Part shown: positions 36,098 through 44,098 of the stretch, in pieces
How positions within the stretch are numbered: the stretch's first letter is position 1
How the letters are laid out: every line of letters begins with the position of its first letter
Source: Candidatus Saccharibacteria bacterium HGW-Saccharibacteria-1
GTDB taxonomy: Bacteria; Patescibacteriota; Saccharimonadia; Saccharimonadales; Saccharimonadaceae
DNA: 64,000 nucleotides
Direction: 5' to 3'
Assembly (NCBI GenBank): GCA_002839415.1
Contig: PGXZ01000004.1
Coordinates: 1-64,000 of the forward strand
Made by a program: the position numbers and the translations under genes
Notes under the pieces: model-generated
The model's database searches: none
What the model saw: the letters and a program-made list of their open reading frames with translations, nothing else
What the model was told of the DNA's origin: nothing

Positions 36098-36106
36098 GTC
36101 TTTTTT
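36081..36106 (+). terminator. Terminator overlapping the end of the unknown gene
   Basis: GACCTAGC-AAAC-GCTAGGTC followed by TTTTTT; the gene's stop codon lies within the hairpin. Confidence 0.92.
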
Positions 36107-36140
36107 AAATATCAAATGATCTGTTAGTGCTTGTAATTGA

Positions 36141-36170
36141 TTGACATTAAAACCCAACAAGCGATATAAT
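36141..36170 (+). promoter_or_regulatory. Upstream promoter of infA
   Basis: TTGACA at 36141-36146, TATAAT at 36165-36170, spacer 18. Confidence 0.72.
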
Positions 36171-36225
36171 AAGCACATAAAATTAAGTAACGAAATAAAT
36201 GATATTATTAAATTTACTTTTTCTC

Positions 36226-36254
36226 TTTACGGCGGGATAACTTTCGTGTATAAT
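36226..36254 (+). promoter_or_regulatory. Proximal promoter of infA
   Basis: TTTACG at 36226-36231, TATAAT at 36249-36254, spacer 17. It ends 15 bases before the infA ATG, giving a very short leader without a ribosome site. Confidence 0.7.
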
Positions 36255-36269
36255 TGCATATTGTAACTT

Positions 36270-36494
36270 ATGGCTAGTATTAAAGAAGTAATTAAATTGC
36301 AAGGCAAGGTAGTGGAATCACTGCCTAATACTCAATTTAAGGTGGAGCTTGAAAATGGCCATAGTATTATCGCTCACATTTCAGGTAAAATGCGCAAGCA
36401 CTATATCCGACTTGTGCCAGGCGATAAAGTGGAAGTTGAGTTGACTCCTTACGATCTCAGTAAGGGTAGAATCACATTCCGCTTAAAGGATTAA
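36270..36494 (+). CDS. infA: Translation initiation factor IF-1
   Basis: OB-fold factor that binds the A site during initiation; 74 residues. [37 protein letters not shown] and [10 protein letters not shown] match the family throughout. No Shine-Dalgarno sequence is seen and two promoters precede it. It starts the alpha-operon transcript after the unknown gene's terminator. Confidence 0.97.
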   Translation: MASIKEVIKLQGKVVESLPNTQFKVELENGHSIIAHISGKMRKHYIRLVPGDKVEVELTPYDLSKGRITFRLKD

Positions 36495-36525
36495 TTTTAA
36501 AGGAAACGGGAGTTTTTTAGCGCTT

Positions 36526-36642
36526 ATGAAAGTTCGTGCAAGTGTAAAAAAAATCAGTCCTGATGACCAACTGGTTCGCCGTAAGGGTGTTCTACGTGTT
36601 ATCAATAAGAAAAAACCTAAGAATAAGCAAAGGCAGGGTTAA
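36526..36642 (+). CDS. rpmJ: Ribosomal protein bL36, cysteine-free form
   Basis: 38 residues starting [10 protein letters not shown] and ending [10 protein letters not shown], the bL36 frame. All four zinc ligands of the classic form (Cys11, Cys14, Cys27, His33) are replaced by Ser11, Asp14, Asn27 and Asn33. Length and all other blocks are conserved, so it is the zinc-independent type. Located between infA and rpsM as usual, three bases from rpsM. Confidence 0.95.
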   Translation: MKVRASVKKISPDDQLVRRKGVLRVINKKKPKNKQRQG

Positions 36643-36644
36643 GT

Positions 36645-37031
36645 ATGGCTCGAATTGCTGGGGTAACAATCCCATCAGAAAAGCAAGTTGAAACCGCATT
36701 GACGTATATTTACGGCATCGGTCCAAAATTTGCATCGACCATCCTTGCGGCGGCTAAAGTAAAGCCGACCACTCGGGTGAAAGATCTCACCGAGGCTGAA
36801 GAACAACGAATTCGCGAGATAATCGATGCCGATTATACCGTCGAAAGCGACCTACAGCGCTTGGTAACAAATAATATTAAGCGTCTAAAGGATGTTAATT
36901 CATATCGCGGACTAAGGCACAAAAGCGGCCTTCCAGTTCACGGTCAACGCACCCGAACGAATGCACGAACTCGCAAGGGTAAAGGCGTAGCCGTAGGCGG
37001 AACACAAAAGAAGGCAGCGTCTAAGACGTAG
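36645..37031 (+). CDS. rpsM: Ribosomal protein uS13
   Basis: Head protein contacting P-site tRNA. 128 residues: [25 protein letters not shown] and [20 protein letters not shown] are canonical. Intact. Confidence 0.98.
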   Translation: MARIAGVTIPSEKQVETALTYIYGIGPKFASTILAAAKVKPTTRVKDLTEAEEQRIREIIDADYTVESDLQRLVTNNIKRLKDVNSYRGLRHKSGLPVHGQRTRTNARTRKGKGVAVGGTQKKAASKT

Positions 37032-37045
37032 AAAGGAATTAGATT

Positions 37046-37438
37046 ATGGCAGATTCAAAAACTTCAACCAAGAAAAAGCAACGCCGATCAGTTCCTTCTG
37101 GTCAGCTTCATATTCAAGCAACATTCAACAACACTATCGTAACTTTTACCGACAAAAAAGGTAACGCACTTACAGCATCTAGTGCTGGTGCAACTGGTTT
37201 CCGTGGTAGCAAAAAGGGTACTGCATACGCAGCCCAGATTGCTGCTGAAAAAGTTGCCGAGGCTGCAAAAAGCCAATTCGGTGCTAGCTCAGTTGATGTA
37301 TTCGTAAAAGGCGTTGGCCTTGGACGTGATGCAGCTATCCGAGCTATGGGTAGTCACGAGATTAGAGTCGATAGTATCAAAGATGTAACAGGTGTACCAC
37401 ATGGTGGTTGCCGCCCGCGTAAAGCGAGAAGGGCATAG
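37046..37438 (+). CDS. rpsK: Ribosomal protein uS11
   Basis: Platform protein by the E-site mRNA. 130 residues: HIQATFNNTIVTFTDKKGN, GATGFRGSKKGTAYAAQ and DVTGVPHGGCRPRKARR are canonical. AGGAAT precedes the ATG. Confidence 0.98.
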   Translation: MADSKTSTKKKQRRSVPSGQLHIQATFNNTIVTFTDKKGNALTASSAGATGFRGSKKGTAYAAQIAAEKVAEAAKSQFGASSVDVFVKGVGLGRDAAIRAMGSHEIRVDSIKDVTGVPHGGCRPRKARRA

Positions 37439-37441
37439 TTT

Positions 37442-38068
37442 ATGGCACGAGATACTTCTCCTATTGTCAAACAAAGCCGTCGTGAAGGTTACGCCCTTCA
37501 TCCTAAGGCTCACAAGATTATGGCTCGAAAGACCGGTATTCCTGGTCAACACGCTCATGGTCGTCAAGGTAAACCAAGTCTATATTTGACACAACTTCGC
37601 GAAAAGCAAAAAGTTCGCCGAACGTATGGTTTGCTTGAAAAGCAATTTGCAAAATTAATGTCCGAAGCAACTCGAACAAGTGGCCACGATGTACTTCCTG
37701 GTGAATTACTTCTTCAACTACTTGAACGACGTATCGACAATGCTGTATACCGTGCTGGTTTTGCTACTAGCCGACGTGCTGCTCGTCAATTAGTTGGTCA
37801 CGGACACTTCCTATTAAATGGTCGTCGCGTAAATATTCCATCAATCCGATTAAAGGCTGGCGATGAACTTGTTGTTCGTCCAAAAAGCACAAAATCAGGC
37901 TACTTTAGCCAAATTGATGAAGTTGTAAATAATTCAGTTCAAGAACCACTTAGTTGGCTTAAGAGCGATTCTAAAAAACTTACAATTTCAGTAACTGGTC
38001 TACCAAAGCGCGAAGAAGCGGAAGCAGAAATCAAAGAACAGCTAATCGTTGAGTATTACTCACGTTAA
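37442..38068 (+). CDS. rpsD: Ribosomal protein uS4, cysteine-free form
   Basis: Assembly-initiating small-subunit protein. 208 residues. The N-terminal zinc-finger cysteines are absent (SRREGYALHPKAH), and the S4 RNA-binding domain (LERRIDNAVYRAGFATSRRAARQLVGHGHFL region, about 95-160) is intact. Three bases after rpsK. Confidence 0.97.
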   Translation: MARDTSPIVKQSRREGYALHPKAHKIMARKTGIPGQHAHGRQGKPSLYLTQLREKQKVRRTYGLLEKQFAKLMSEATRTSGHDVLPGELLLQLLERRIDNAVYRAGFATSRRAARQLVGHGHFLLNGRRVNIPSIRLKAGDELVVRPKSTKSGYFSQIDEVVNNSVQEPLSWLKSDSKKLTISVTGLPKREEAEAEIKEQLIVEYYSR

Positions 38069-38085
38069 AGGGTAAGGAGCCTACT

Positions 38086-39012
38086 ATGATAACAAAAGTC
38101 ATTCACAACCCAGCACTTGCAAACATTGAAGAGCACGACGCTACTAGCGCAACTTTTAATATCGAACCACTACATGCTGGTTACGGTAATACCCTAGGTA
38201 ATAGCTTGCGACGTGTACTGCTTTCAAGCGTTGAAGGTGCAGCTATCGTTGCTTTCCGCATCGAAGGCGCAAACCACGAATTTACAACTGTTGCAGGTGT
38301 AAAAGAAGATGTTGTTGATATCATGCTAAACATGAAAAACATTCGTTTGCGAGTTCACAGCGAAGAACCAATTGAACTACGTCTTGAAAAGAAGGGTGCT
38401 GGCGCAGTTACAGCTGGCGACATCCAAACTAACGCTGACGTAGAAATTGTTAACCCAGAGCAAGTTATTTGTACGATTGATGATCCAAAAACTACTGTCG
38501 TTATCGACTTAGTTGCTGAATCGGGTCGTGGTTACCAAACAATTGAAGTTTCTAGTGCCAACCGAATTCACAGCGACATGATTGCTGTTGATGCAATCTT
38601 TAGCCCAGTACTTCGTGTACGTTACAAGGTTGAAGGTACTCGTGTTGGACGCGAAACTAACCTTGACAAGCTACTTCTAACTGTCGAAACTGATGGTTCA
38701 TTGTCTCCTCGTGATGCATTTGAAGAAGCGGCCGCTATCTTGGTTAATCAGTATACAGCACTTGCTGGTTCGACAATCGTTGATTCAGCACCTGCATTAG
38801 GTCAAGAAAAAGATGGTGAGAAGAACGAATTAAATACTCCTGTTGAGGAACTTAATTTAACAGCTCGAACTGCCAACGCTTTGGTAAACAATGACATCCG
38901 AACGGTTCACGACCTTGTAACTTTAACAGAGCAAGACCTACGCGAGCTTAAGGGCTTTGGATCAAAAGCACTTGATGAAGTAAAAGATAAATTGGCGGAA
39001 TTGGAACTTTAA
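38086..39012 (+). CDS. rpoA: RNA polymerase alpha subunit
   Basis: Assembles the polymerase and binds promoter UP elements and activators. 308 residues: N-terminal dimerisation domain (GYGNTLGNSLRRVLLSS) and C-terminal DNA-binding domain (ELNLTARTANALVNNDI, LKGFGSKALDEVKDKL) are both present. AAGGAG precedes the ATG. Confidence 0.98.
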   Translation: MITKVIHNPALANIEEHDATSATFNIEPLHAGYGNTLGNSLRRVLLSSVEGAAIVAFRIEGANHEFTTVAGVKEDVVDIMLNMKNIRLRVHSEEPIELRLEKKGAGAVTAGDIQTNADVEIVNPEQVICTIDDPKTTVVIDLVAESGRGYQTIEVSSANRIHSDMIAVDAIFSPVLRVRYKVEGTRVGRETNLDKLLLTVETDGSLSPRDAFEEAAAILVNQYTALAGSTIVDSAPALGQEKDGEKNELNTPVEELNLTARTANALVNNDIRTVHDLVTLTEQDLRELKGFGSKALDEVKDKLAELEL

Positions 39013-39014
39013 TT

Positions 39015-39413
39015 ATGCACCGACACGGATATATTGGACGCAAGTTTGGTCGCGAACGCGATCAACGACGCGCATTGATGAAAGGCTTGGCAACTAGCTT
39101 GGTTCTTCACGAGAAGATCGAAACTACTTATCCCAAAGCTAAAGAGTTAGTGCGTTATATAGAAAAACTTATAACAAAGGCTAAAAAAGGCGATTTAGCT
39201 AATCGCCGACGAGTTATCGCTGGTCTCAGCACCCAAGAAGCAGCTTTCAAGTTGTTTGACGTAATTGCTCCTCAGCTTACTGGACGCAATAGCGGGCATG
39301 TACGAGTTGAGCGAACAAAACTACGCGTTGGTGATGGCGCTCAGATGGCTACAATCGCTTTTGTTGATGAGATTAAGCCAGTAGCTATTGCTACCGAGGA
39401 GGTGAAAGCGTAA
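39015..39413 (+). CDS. rplQ: Ribosomal protein bL17
   Basis: Tunnel-exit protein. 132 residues: RHGYIGRKFGRERDQRRALMKGLATSL is shortened here to its recognisable parts RKFGRERDQRRAL and KIETTYPKAKE. Starts two bases after rpoA and overlaps rplM by one base. Confidence 0.96.
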   Translation: MHRHGYIGRKFGRERDQRRALMKGLATSLVLHEKIETTYPKAKELVRYIEKLITKAKKGDLANRRRVIAGLSTQEAAFKLFDVIAPQLTGRNSGHVRVERTKLRVGDGAQMATIAFVDEIKPVAIATEEVKA

Positions 39414-39853
39414 TGGTTAATGCTAAAACCTATTCACAAAAACCAAGCGAAGTCAGCCGACGTTGGATTCTAATCGACGCTGCCGAAGCTCCTCTTGGAC
39501 GAGTTTCTACTGCAATTGCTAAATACCTAATTGGCAAATACAAACCGACTTACACACCTCACATTGATGCTGGTGACTACGTTGTTGTTATCAATGCTGA
39601 AAAGGCAGTTGTAACTGGTGCAAAAGAAACTGACAAATTATACTACCGTCACTCTGGTTTCCCTGGTGGAATCAAAGATGCTAGTGTTGCCGAAGTACGT
39701 GCAAAGCACCCAGAGCGACTTATCGAGTCTGCTGTACGCGGTATGATTCCACATAACAAGTTATCTGCAGAGCGTATGAAGCGCCTACGAGTATTTCCTG
39801 GTGAAGCTCATACACACACTGCGCAGACTCCAGAGAAAGTTGAGATTAAATAA
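39413..39853 (+). CDS. rplM: Ribosomal protein uL13
   Basis: Early-assembly protein; 146 residues. RRWILIDAAEAPLGRVST, YVVVINAEKAVVTGAKE and RGMIPHNKLSAERMKRLRV are canonical. GAGGAGG ribosome site lies in the rplQ end. Confidence 0.97.
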   Translation: MVNAKTYSQKPSEVSRRWILIDAAEAPLGRVSTAIAKYLIGKYKPTYTPHIDAGDYVVVINAEKAVVTGAKETDKLYYRHSGFPGGIKDASVAEVRAKHPERLIESAVRGMIPHNKLSAERMKRLRVFPGEAHTHTAQTPEKVEIK

Positions 39854-39855
39854 TC

Positions 39856-40254
39856 ATGGCTGAATCGACATATTTTTACGGCTTAGGACGACGCAAAAGC
39901 GCAACTGCTAGTGCACGTCTGTACGCTGGAAAAGGTAAGATTACTATCAATGATAAACCAGCTGCTGAATACTTGAGTGAAAACAAGTCTTTCCTAGCTG
40001 AAATCACTGATCCACTAGCACTTGTTAACAAGCAAAAAGATTTTGATATCACTATTCTTGTTAAAGGTGGTGGCGCCGCTGGTCAAGTTGACGCTATTAA
40101 ATTAGCTATTGCCAAGGCGATTACAATTGGATTCCCTGATCTACGACCCGTTCTTAAAAAAGCTGAATTTCTTAAACGAGATTCACGTGAGAAAGAACGC
40201 AAAAAGTACGGTCTTCGTTCCGCCCGCAAGCGCGAACAGTTCTCGAAGCGTTAA
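39856..40254 (+). CDS. rpsI: Ribosomal protein uS9
   Basis: Head protein whose C-terminal tail reaches P-site tRNA. 132 residues: YGLGRRKSATASARLYAGKG and the closing KKYGLRSARKREQFSKR are canonical, including the terminal KR. Last gene of the ribosomal cluster. Confidence 0.98.
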   Translation: MAESTYFYGLGRRKSATASARLYAGKGKITINDKPAAEYLSENKSFLAEITDPLALVNKQKDFDITILVKGGGAAGQVDAIKLAIAKAITIGFPDLRPVLKKAEFLKRDSREKERKKYGLRSARKREQFSKR

Positions 40255-40273
40255 TATACGCATTTGGACAACA

Positions 40274-40304
40274 AAAACTCTGGATACTACTTCCAGAGTT
40301 TTTT
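40274..40304 (+). terminator. Terminator of the alpha-operon cluster
   Basis: AACTCTGGA and TCCAGAGTT form the stem, followed by TTTTTG. Cassette E starts about ten bases after it. Confidence 0.92.
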
Positions 40305-40314
40305 GTTTGGTGAA

Positions 40315-40360
40315 AATCAAATTATTACATATTATCGATAGGGATAAATAAGTGCATGTC
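40315..40360 (+). repeat. Cassette E left end (3' end of cargo)
   Basis: Core, 22-base spacer, inner block. Confidence 0.72.
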
Positions 40361-40406
40361 GAGGATTTGTTGGGGTTAGGGGTGGAAACTAAGGATTGAG
40401 ACGCCC

Positions 40407-40622
40407 TTAGTTCCAGCCATTATAAATAAAATTTAATATAGCCTCTGTGGCCAAAATGAATAGTTCCGTCAGCGGGTAGATAGCTATTAGCAACACGACG
40501 GCCGCTGCCATCGGGCTAAAAATTCCTAAAAACGGAGCGCTAAATAATGTTATTGCAGCAAACAGCGCAACCATTAGGCCAAAGTACGTTACTTTCATTA
40601 TAAAAGAAATTATGTTATCCAT
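40407..40622 (-). CDS. Small membrane protein in cassette E
   Basis: Not recognised. 71 residues from ATG 40622, which follows TGGAG by seven bases; an ATG at 40634 is adjacent to the stronger GGAGGG and is the alternative. Three hydrophobic stretches (about 4-26, 30-46 and 48-62) indicate two or three membrane spans with a FSPM turn. It ends IYNGWN. It resembles the cargo of cassettes A and B in size and character, not in sequence. Confidence 0.65.
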   Translation of the reverse strand: MDNIISFIMKVTYFGLMVALFAAITLFSAPFLGIFSPMAAAVVLLIAIYPLTELFILATEAILNFIYNGWN

Positions 40623-40685
40623 TTCAAACTCCATACCCTCCACTCGAAGATACAATCGAGCCGCTCTGAGGGATTTTTATGATTA

Positions 40686-40731
40686 GAGCAGCATATCGAA
40701 AGATAAAAAATTATCTACCAATACACTGCTC
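40686..40731 (-). promoter_or_regulatory. Leader stem-loop of cassette E
   Basis: GAGCAG at 40686-40691 pairs with CTGCTC at 40726-40731, and AGATAA-AAAA-TTATCT forms an inner hairpin. Confidence 0.5.
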
Positions 40732-40756
40732 CGAACTTGTAATCCACTAGAGCCGA

Positions 40757-40780
40757 GACATGCACTGTAATAATGTGATT
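40757..40780 (-). repeat. Cassette E right end (5' end of cargo)
   Basis: Inner block and core are contiguous. Confidence 0.72.
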
Positions 40781-40863
40781 TAAAAGGTCGTAATTTACTG
40801 ATTTAATAACACAAGCAATTTACTAATTTGATACTACCACAAAACTGTTATTTTGTCAATATG

Positions 40864-40891
40864 TGACCTATGTCAACAGATAATGTATAAT
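40864..40891 (+). promoter_or_regulatory. trpS promoter
   Basis: TGACCT at 40864-40869, TATAAT at 40886-40891, spacer 16. It ends ten bases before the ATG, so the mRNA is nearly leaderless. Confidence 0.55.
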
Positions 40892-40901
40892 AAATAGAAC
40901 T

Positions 40902-42083
40902 ATGACTAAACCTGTAATCTTAACTGGAATACGAGCAAACAACGATTTAACGATTGGAAATTATTTTGGTGCGATTTTGCCAATTATTGACATGGCTAAA
41001 AAGCGATCTGATGAATTTCAGATCAATATGTTTATCCCTGATTTACATAGTTTCACAACGTCAGTCGATCATGACACCTTGAATCAGCAAATTATAAATA
41101 ACGCACGGCTGTTTGTGGCGGCGGGACTTCCACTGGATAATGATAGTATTTACCTATATCGCCAAAGCTATATTCCAGCTCATAGTGAATTGACTTGGGT
41201 ATTGGATTGTTTTACTGGTTTTGGCGAGATGGAAAGAATGACTCAATTTAAAGAAAAATCTGGCGCACAAAGCCTCCTTTCGTCAATCACTTCTGAAATT
41301 GATAGGATGGAATCAATTAGTAATCAATCTTCAGCAATAAAAGGCTACGATTATAAAAATGAATTTTCAAAAAGTGCAGGATTTCTAGTCTCACTTTTGC
41401 AAGATTATAAAAAGAGAGAGCATGTTTCTACTGGCTTGTTTAATTATCCAGTCCTAATGGCGGCTGATATCTTGCTATACAATGCAAAGTACGTTCCCGT
41501 GGGCGAAGACCAATCGCAACACCTTGAATTCACGCGTGATATCGCCGAGCGCATGAATAATAAATTTGATAATATCTTTACTGTGCCAGAGGCTGTTAAA
41601 GACCAAAATGCTTTCTTTGGCGCTGAACAAGGCTTACGTACCAAAGATTTGGTTAATCCAACTAAAAAGATGAGCAAAAGCGACGAATCTGGTCGCGGTG
41701 TAATATTCCTTGGTGATGACCCAGAAGTTGCCTATAAAAAAGTTATGGGTGCAACCACTGATGATTTGGCTGAAATTCACTTTGATAAACAAACTCAACC
41801 TGGTATTAGTAATCTGCTAGAAATCCTAGCCTTGGTTCGTGGCAATTCGCTGACTGATACTATCGCTGAATTTGAAGGTCAAACTCGTTACGGCGATTTC
41901 AAAAAAGTTGTCGCAACTGAAATCAAGCAATTCTTGTCAGATTTTCAAAAACGTCTATCAGAAGTTGATAATGGTGTTGTTATGGCCAAGCTTGAACAAT
42001 CCGAGCGTGATTTAACTCCAATTGCAAATGCAACCTTGCTAAGAGCTCAACAGGCCGTCGGCCTAAGGCCAAAGGCCCTGTAA
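40902..42083 (+). CDS. trpS: Tryptophanyl-tRNA synthetase
   Basis: Class I synthetase that charges tRNA-Trp. 393 residues, about 60 more than the bacterial norm because of extra sequence around residues 105-165 (REIEs of the type EIDRMESISNQSSAIKGY). The HIGH-type motif is TIGNYFGA and the KMSKS motif is intact (KKMSKSDESG). GEDQSQHLEFTRDIAERMN is the conserved tryptophan-pocket helix. First gene of a four-gene run with one-base overlaps at both following junctions. Confidence 0.96.
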   Translation: MTKPVILTGIRANNDLTIGNYFGAILPIIDMAKKRSDEFQINMFIPDLHSFTTSVDHDTLNQQIINNARLFVAAGLPLDNDSIYLYRQSYIPAHSELTWVLDCFTGFGEMERMTQFKEKSGAQSLLSSITSEIDRMESISNQSSAIKGYDYKNEFSKSAGFLVSLLQDYKKREHVSTGLFNYPVLMAADILLYNAKYVPVGEDQSQHLEFTRDIAERMNNKFDNIFTVPEAVKDQNAFFGAEQGLRTKDLVNPTKKMSKSDESGRGVIFLGDDPEVAYKKVMGATTDDLAEIHFDKQTQPGISNLLEILALVRGNSLTDTIAEFEGQTRYGDFKKVVATEIKQFLSDFQKRLSEVDNGVVMAKLEQSERDLTPIANATLLRAQQAVGLRPKAL

Positions 42084-43249
42084 TGGTAAAAGTATCCAGT
42101 CGCGATATCCTAAGCGTCCTGCGTCGTTACGAGCTGGCAGGGGATGACAATGTGCCTCGTAACATTGAAAACGTTAAAACTTCTAATCCAAATGCAATTA
42201 ACACGCTAATCTCTTTCCGATATAACAAAAATCAGTTTTTCATGCTGCTTGACGATACGGCTGATGACGATGTCGATTATATTCTAAAGCAAATTCAGAC
42301 GAAAAACACTAATATCAAAGGTGAATTGTTTGAAAACCCAACCGACAGCGAAATGACCTACGGTATGCCGTTTAAGGGAAAAGACAGCTACTTGTACGCG
42401 GTTATTTCTGAACGACATCGCCTAGACAGCGAGCTTGCCAAGCGCTACCCCGAATATTCACGCAGCACATGGGCAAAGCATATCAAGGCCGGTCATGTTA
42501 GCGTTAATGGCAAAGTTGTCGATTCTTCTAAATTCGACGTTTCTGAAACTGATTCAATCTCGATTGCTAAACCTGACGCTCCTGATTTTCAAAACGACGA
42601 ATTACCGATAATTTTTATCGACGATAATGTGATTGTTGTCAACAAACCAATTGGAGTGTTGTCACATGCCAAAGGCGCTTTGAACGAAGAATTTACAGTT
42701 GGCGAGTTTTTCCGAAGGTATTGTGACTACAATGCTGATTCTAATCGCCCAGGTATTGTTCATCGGCTTGATCGCGACACTAGCGGTGTAATGATTGGTG
42801 CGCGCAACGAGGAAACGGCCACGATGCTTCAAAAGCAATTTGCTGATAGGAAGACTAAAAAGACTTATTTTGCAGTAGTTGATGGCGTACCGAAACTTGA
42901 TCGGGCTAATATTGACCTACCGATTGAACGTAACCCGTCTGCGCCTAGTACATTCCGCGTCGGCAGTAATGGCAAGAATGCCGTAACTAAATATGAAGTT
43001 TTGGCGTCGGATGACAAATATTCTCTGGTTAAATTACAACCAAAAACTGGCCGAACTCATCAGCTACGTGTTCACATGAAGTATTTAAATACGCCAATTT
43101 TGGGTGATAAAGTTTACGGCAAACCAGCTGACAGATTGTACCTGCATGCAGCTAGTCTGGAAATTACGATTCCAAATGGCGACAGGCGAACGTTTGAAGT
43201 GCCTGTGCCATCCGAATTTACTGATATGTTTCCGGGGGTTAATTTATAG
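42083..43249 (+). CDS. RluA-family pseudouridine synthase
   Basis: RNA pseudouridine synthase. 388 residues. Residues 1-105 form an extra N-terminal region of unknown role, followed by an S4-like RNA-binding domain (STWAKHIKAGHVSVNGKVV) and the catalytic domain with HRLDRDTSGVM, whose Asp is the nucleophile. KTGRTHQLRVHMKYLNTPILGD is the second family block. The exact rRNA or tRNA target cannot be told. Overlaps trpS by one base (TAATG). Confidence 0.93.
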   Translation: MVKVSSRDILSVLRRYELAGDDNVPRNIENVKTSNPNAINTLISFRYNKNQFFMLLDDTADDDVDYILKQIQTKNTNIKGELFENPTDSEMTYGMPFKGKDSYLYAVISERHRLDSELAKRYPEYSRSTWAKHIKAGHVSVNGKVVDSSKFDVSETDSISIAKPDAPDFQNDELPIIFIDDNVIVVNKPIGVLSHAKGALNEEFTVGEFFRRYCDYNADSNRPGIVHRLDRDTSGVMIGARNEETATMLQKQFADRKTKKTYFAVVDGVPKLDRANIDLPIERNPSAPSTFRVGSNGKNAVTKYEVLASDDKYSLVKLQPKTGRTHQLRVHMKYLNTPILGDKVYGKPADRLYLHAASLEITIPNGDRRTFEVPVPSEFTDMFPGVNL

Positions 43250-44076
43250 TGAAGCCGATTATGCATCCTGCAAGCGAAAAAATGCTTGTCGCGGTTGTCA
43301 ATAATCTGCCACAATCGTTGTTGTTGACTGGTGCTATCGGCGTTGGGCTGGGCGAAATCAGTAAATATATTGCAAGTTTGCGATCAGTCACGCCAACTAT
43401 AATTTTGCCCGAAAAAGACGAAAAGATTGACCTGGACAAGGGTATTGTTAGTGTCGATATCATGCGTCGCTTGTATGATGAGACCAGGACCAAGGCGGCG
43501 GGTGAGCGAATTTTTATAATTGATTATGCGGAGCGAATGACCGGTCAAGCGCAAAACGCCTTTTTGAAATTACTCGAAGAGCCGGGTGATGGCGTGTATT
43601 TTATATTGGTTTCACATTCGATATCTAAACTGTTGCCGACAATTTTATCGCGTACTGAAAACCTGAATATGCGTTCAGTCAGCCGAAAGCAATCTGAGGA
43701 GCTTCTGGATAAGTTATCTGTAAGTGATGTCAAGAAGCGTTCGCAACTACTGTTTATGGCTGAAGGTTTACCGGCAGAACTAACGCGACTGGCGACAAAT
43801 GATGATTATTTTAACAAAAGAAGCTCGATTATACGCAGTGCGCGTGAGTTATTGATGGGCAGTACTTATCAAAAGATGCTGATTGCGCAAAATTACAAAG
43901 ATGATCGCGCGGCAACTTTGCTATTACTACTGGATTCTACTAAAATTCTCAAGAAAAGTATTATAGACAATCCTCAAATTGAAACGATCAAGCGGATTGA
44001 AAAGATACTTATGGCCTATCAACGAATAGAAGAAAACGGGAATATTAGGCTGTGTTTGGCCCGAATGGTAATTTAA
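43249..44076 (+). CDS. holB: DNA polymerase III clamp-loader subunit delta-prime-like
   Basis: Non-ATPase member of the clamp loader that opens the sliding clamp. 275 residues, short for the family. GERIFIIDYAERMTGQAQNAFLKLLEEPG is shortened here as FIIDYAERMT and NAFLKLLEEPG; SRTENL is the arginine-finger (SRC-like) segment. The P-loop position reads GAIGVGLGE, a degenerate Walker A as expected for delta-prime. GTG start overlapping the previous stop (TAGTG). Confidence 0.85.
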   Translation: MKPIMHPASEKMLVAVVNNLPQSLLLTGAIGVGLGEISKYIASLRSVTPTIILPEKDEKIDLDKGIVSVDIMRRLYDETRTKAAGERIFIIDYAERMTGQAQNAFLKLLEEPGDGVYFILVSHSISKLLPTILSRTENLNMRSVSRKQSEELLDKLSVSDVKKRSQLLFMAEGLPAELTRLATNDDYFNKRSSIIRSARELLMGSTYQKMLIAQNYKDDRAATLLLLLDSTKILKKSIIDNPQIETIKRIEKILMAYQRIEENGNIRLCLARMVI

Positions 44077-44081
44077 TCTGG

Positions 44082-44087
44082 TATAAT
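44082..44087 (+). promoter_or_regulatory. -10 box before the TPR gene
   Basis: TATAAT at 44082-44087, followed by AGGGGA and the ATG at 44099, overlapping the end of the upstream operon. Confidence 0.5.
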
Positions 44088-44098
44088 AGGGGATAGAT

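Larger units (their letters stand above)
40315..40780 (-). mobile_element. Gene cassette E bounded by paired inverted ends
   Basis: Left core AATCAAATTATTACA at 40315-40329 and right inverted core TGTAATAATGTGATT at 40766-40780 (one mismatch). The inner block GTGCATGTC at 40352-40360 has its exact inverted copy GACATGCAC at 40757-40765. Spacer is 22 bases at the left (3' side) and none at the right (5' side), keeping the family polarity. The cargo is one small minus-strand membrane protein with a leader stem-loop. Like cassette A, it sits directly behind a terminator and runs against the upstream gene. Confidence 0.7.
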
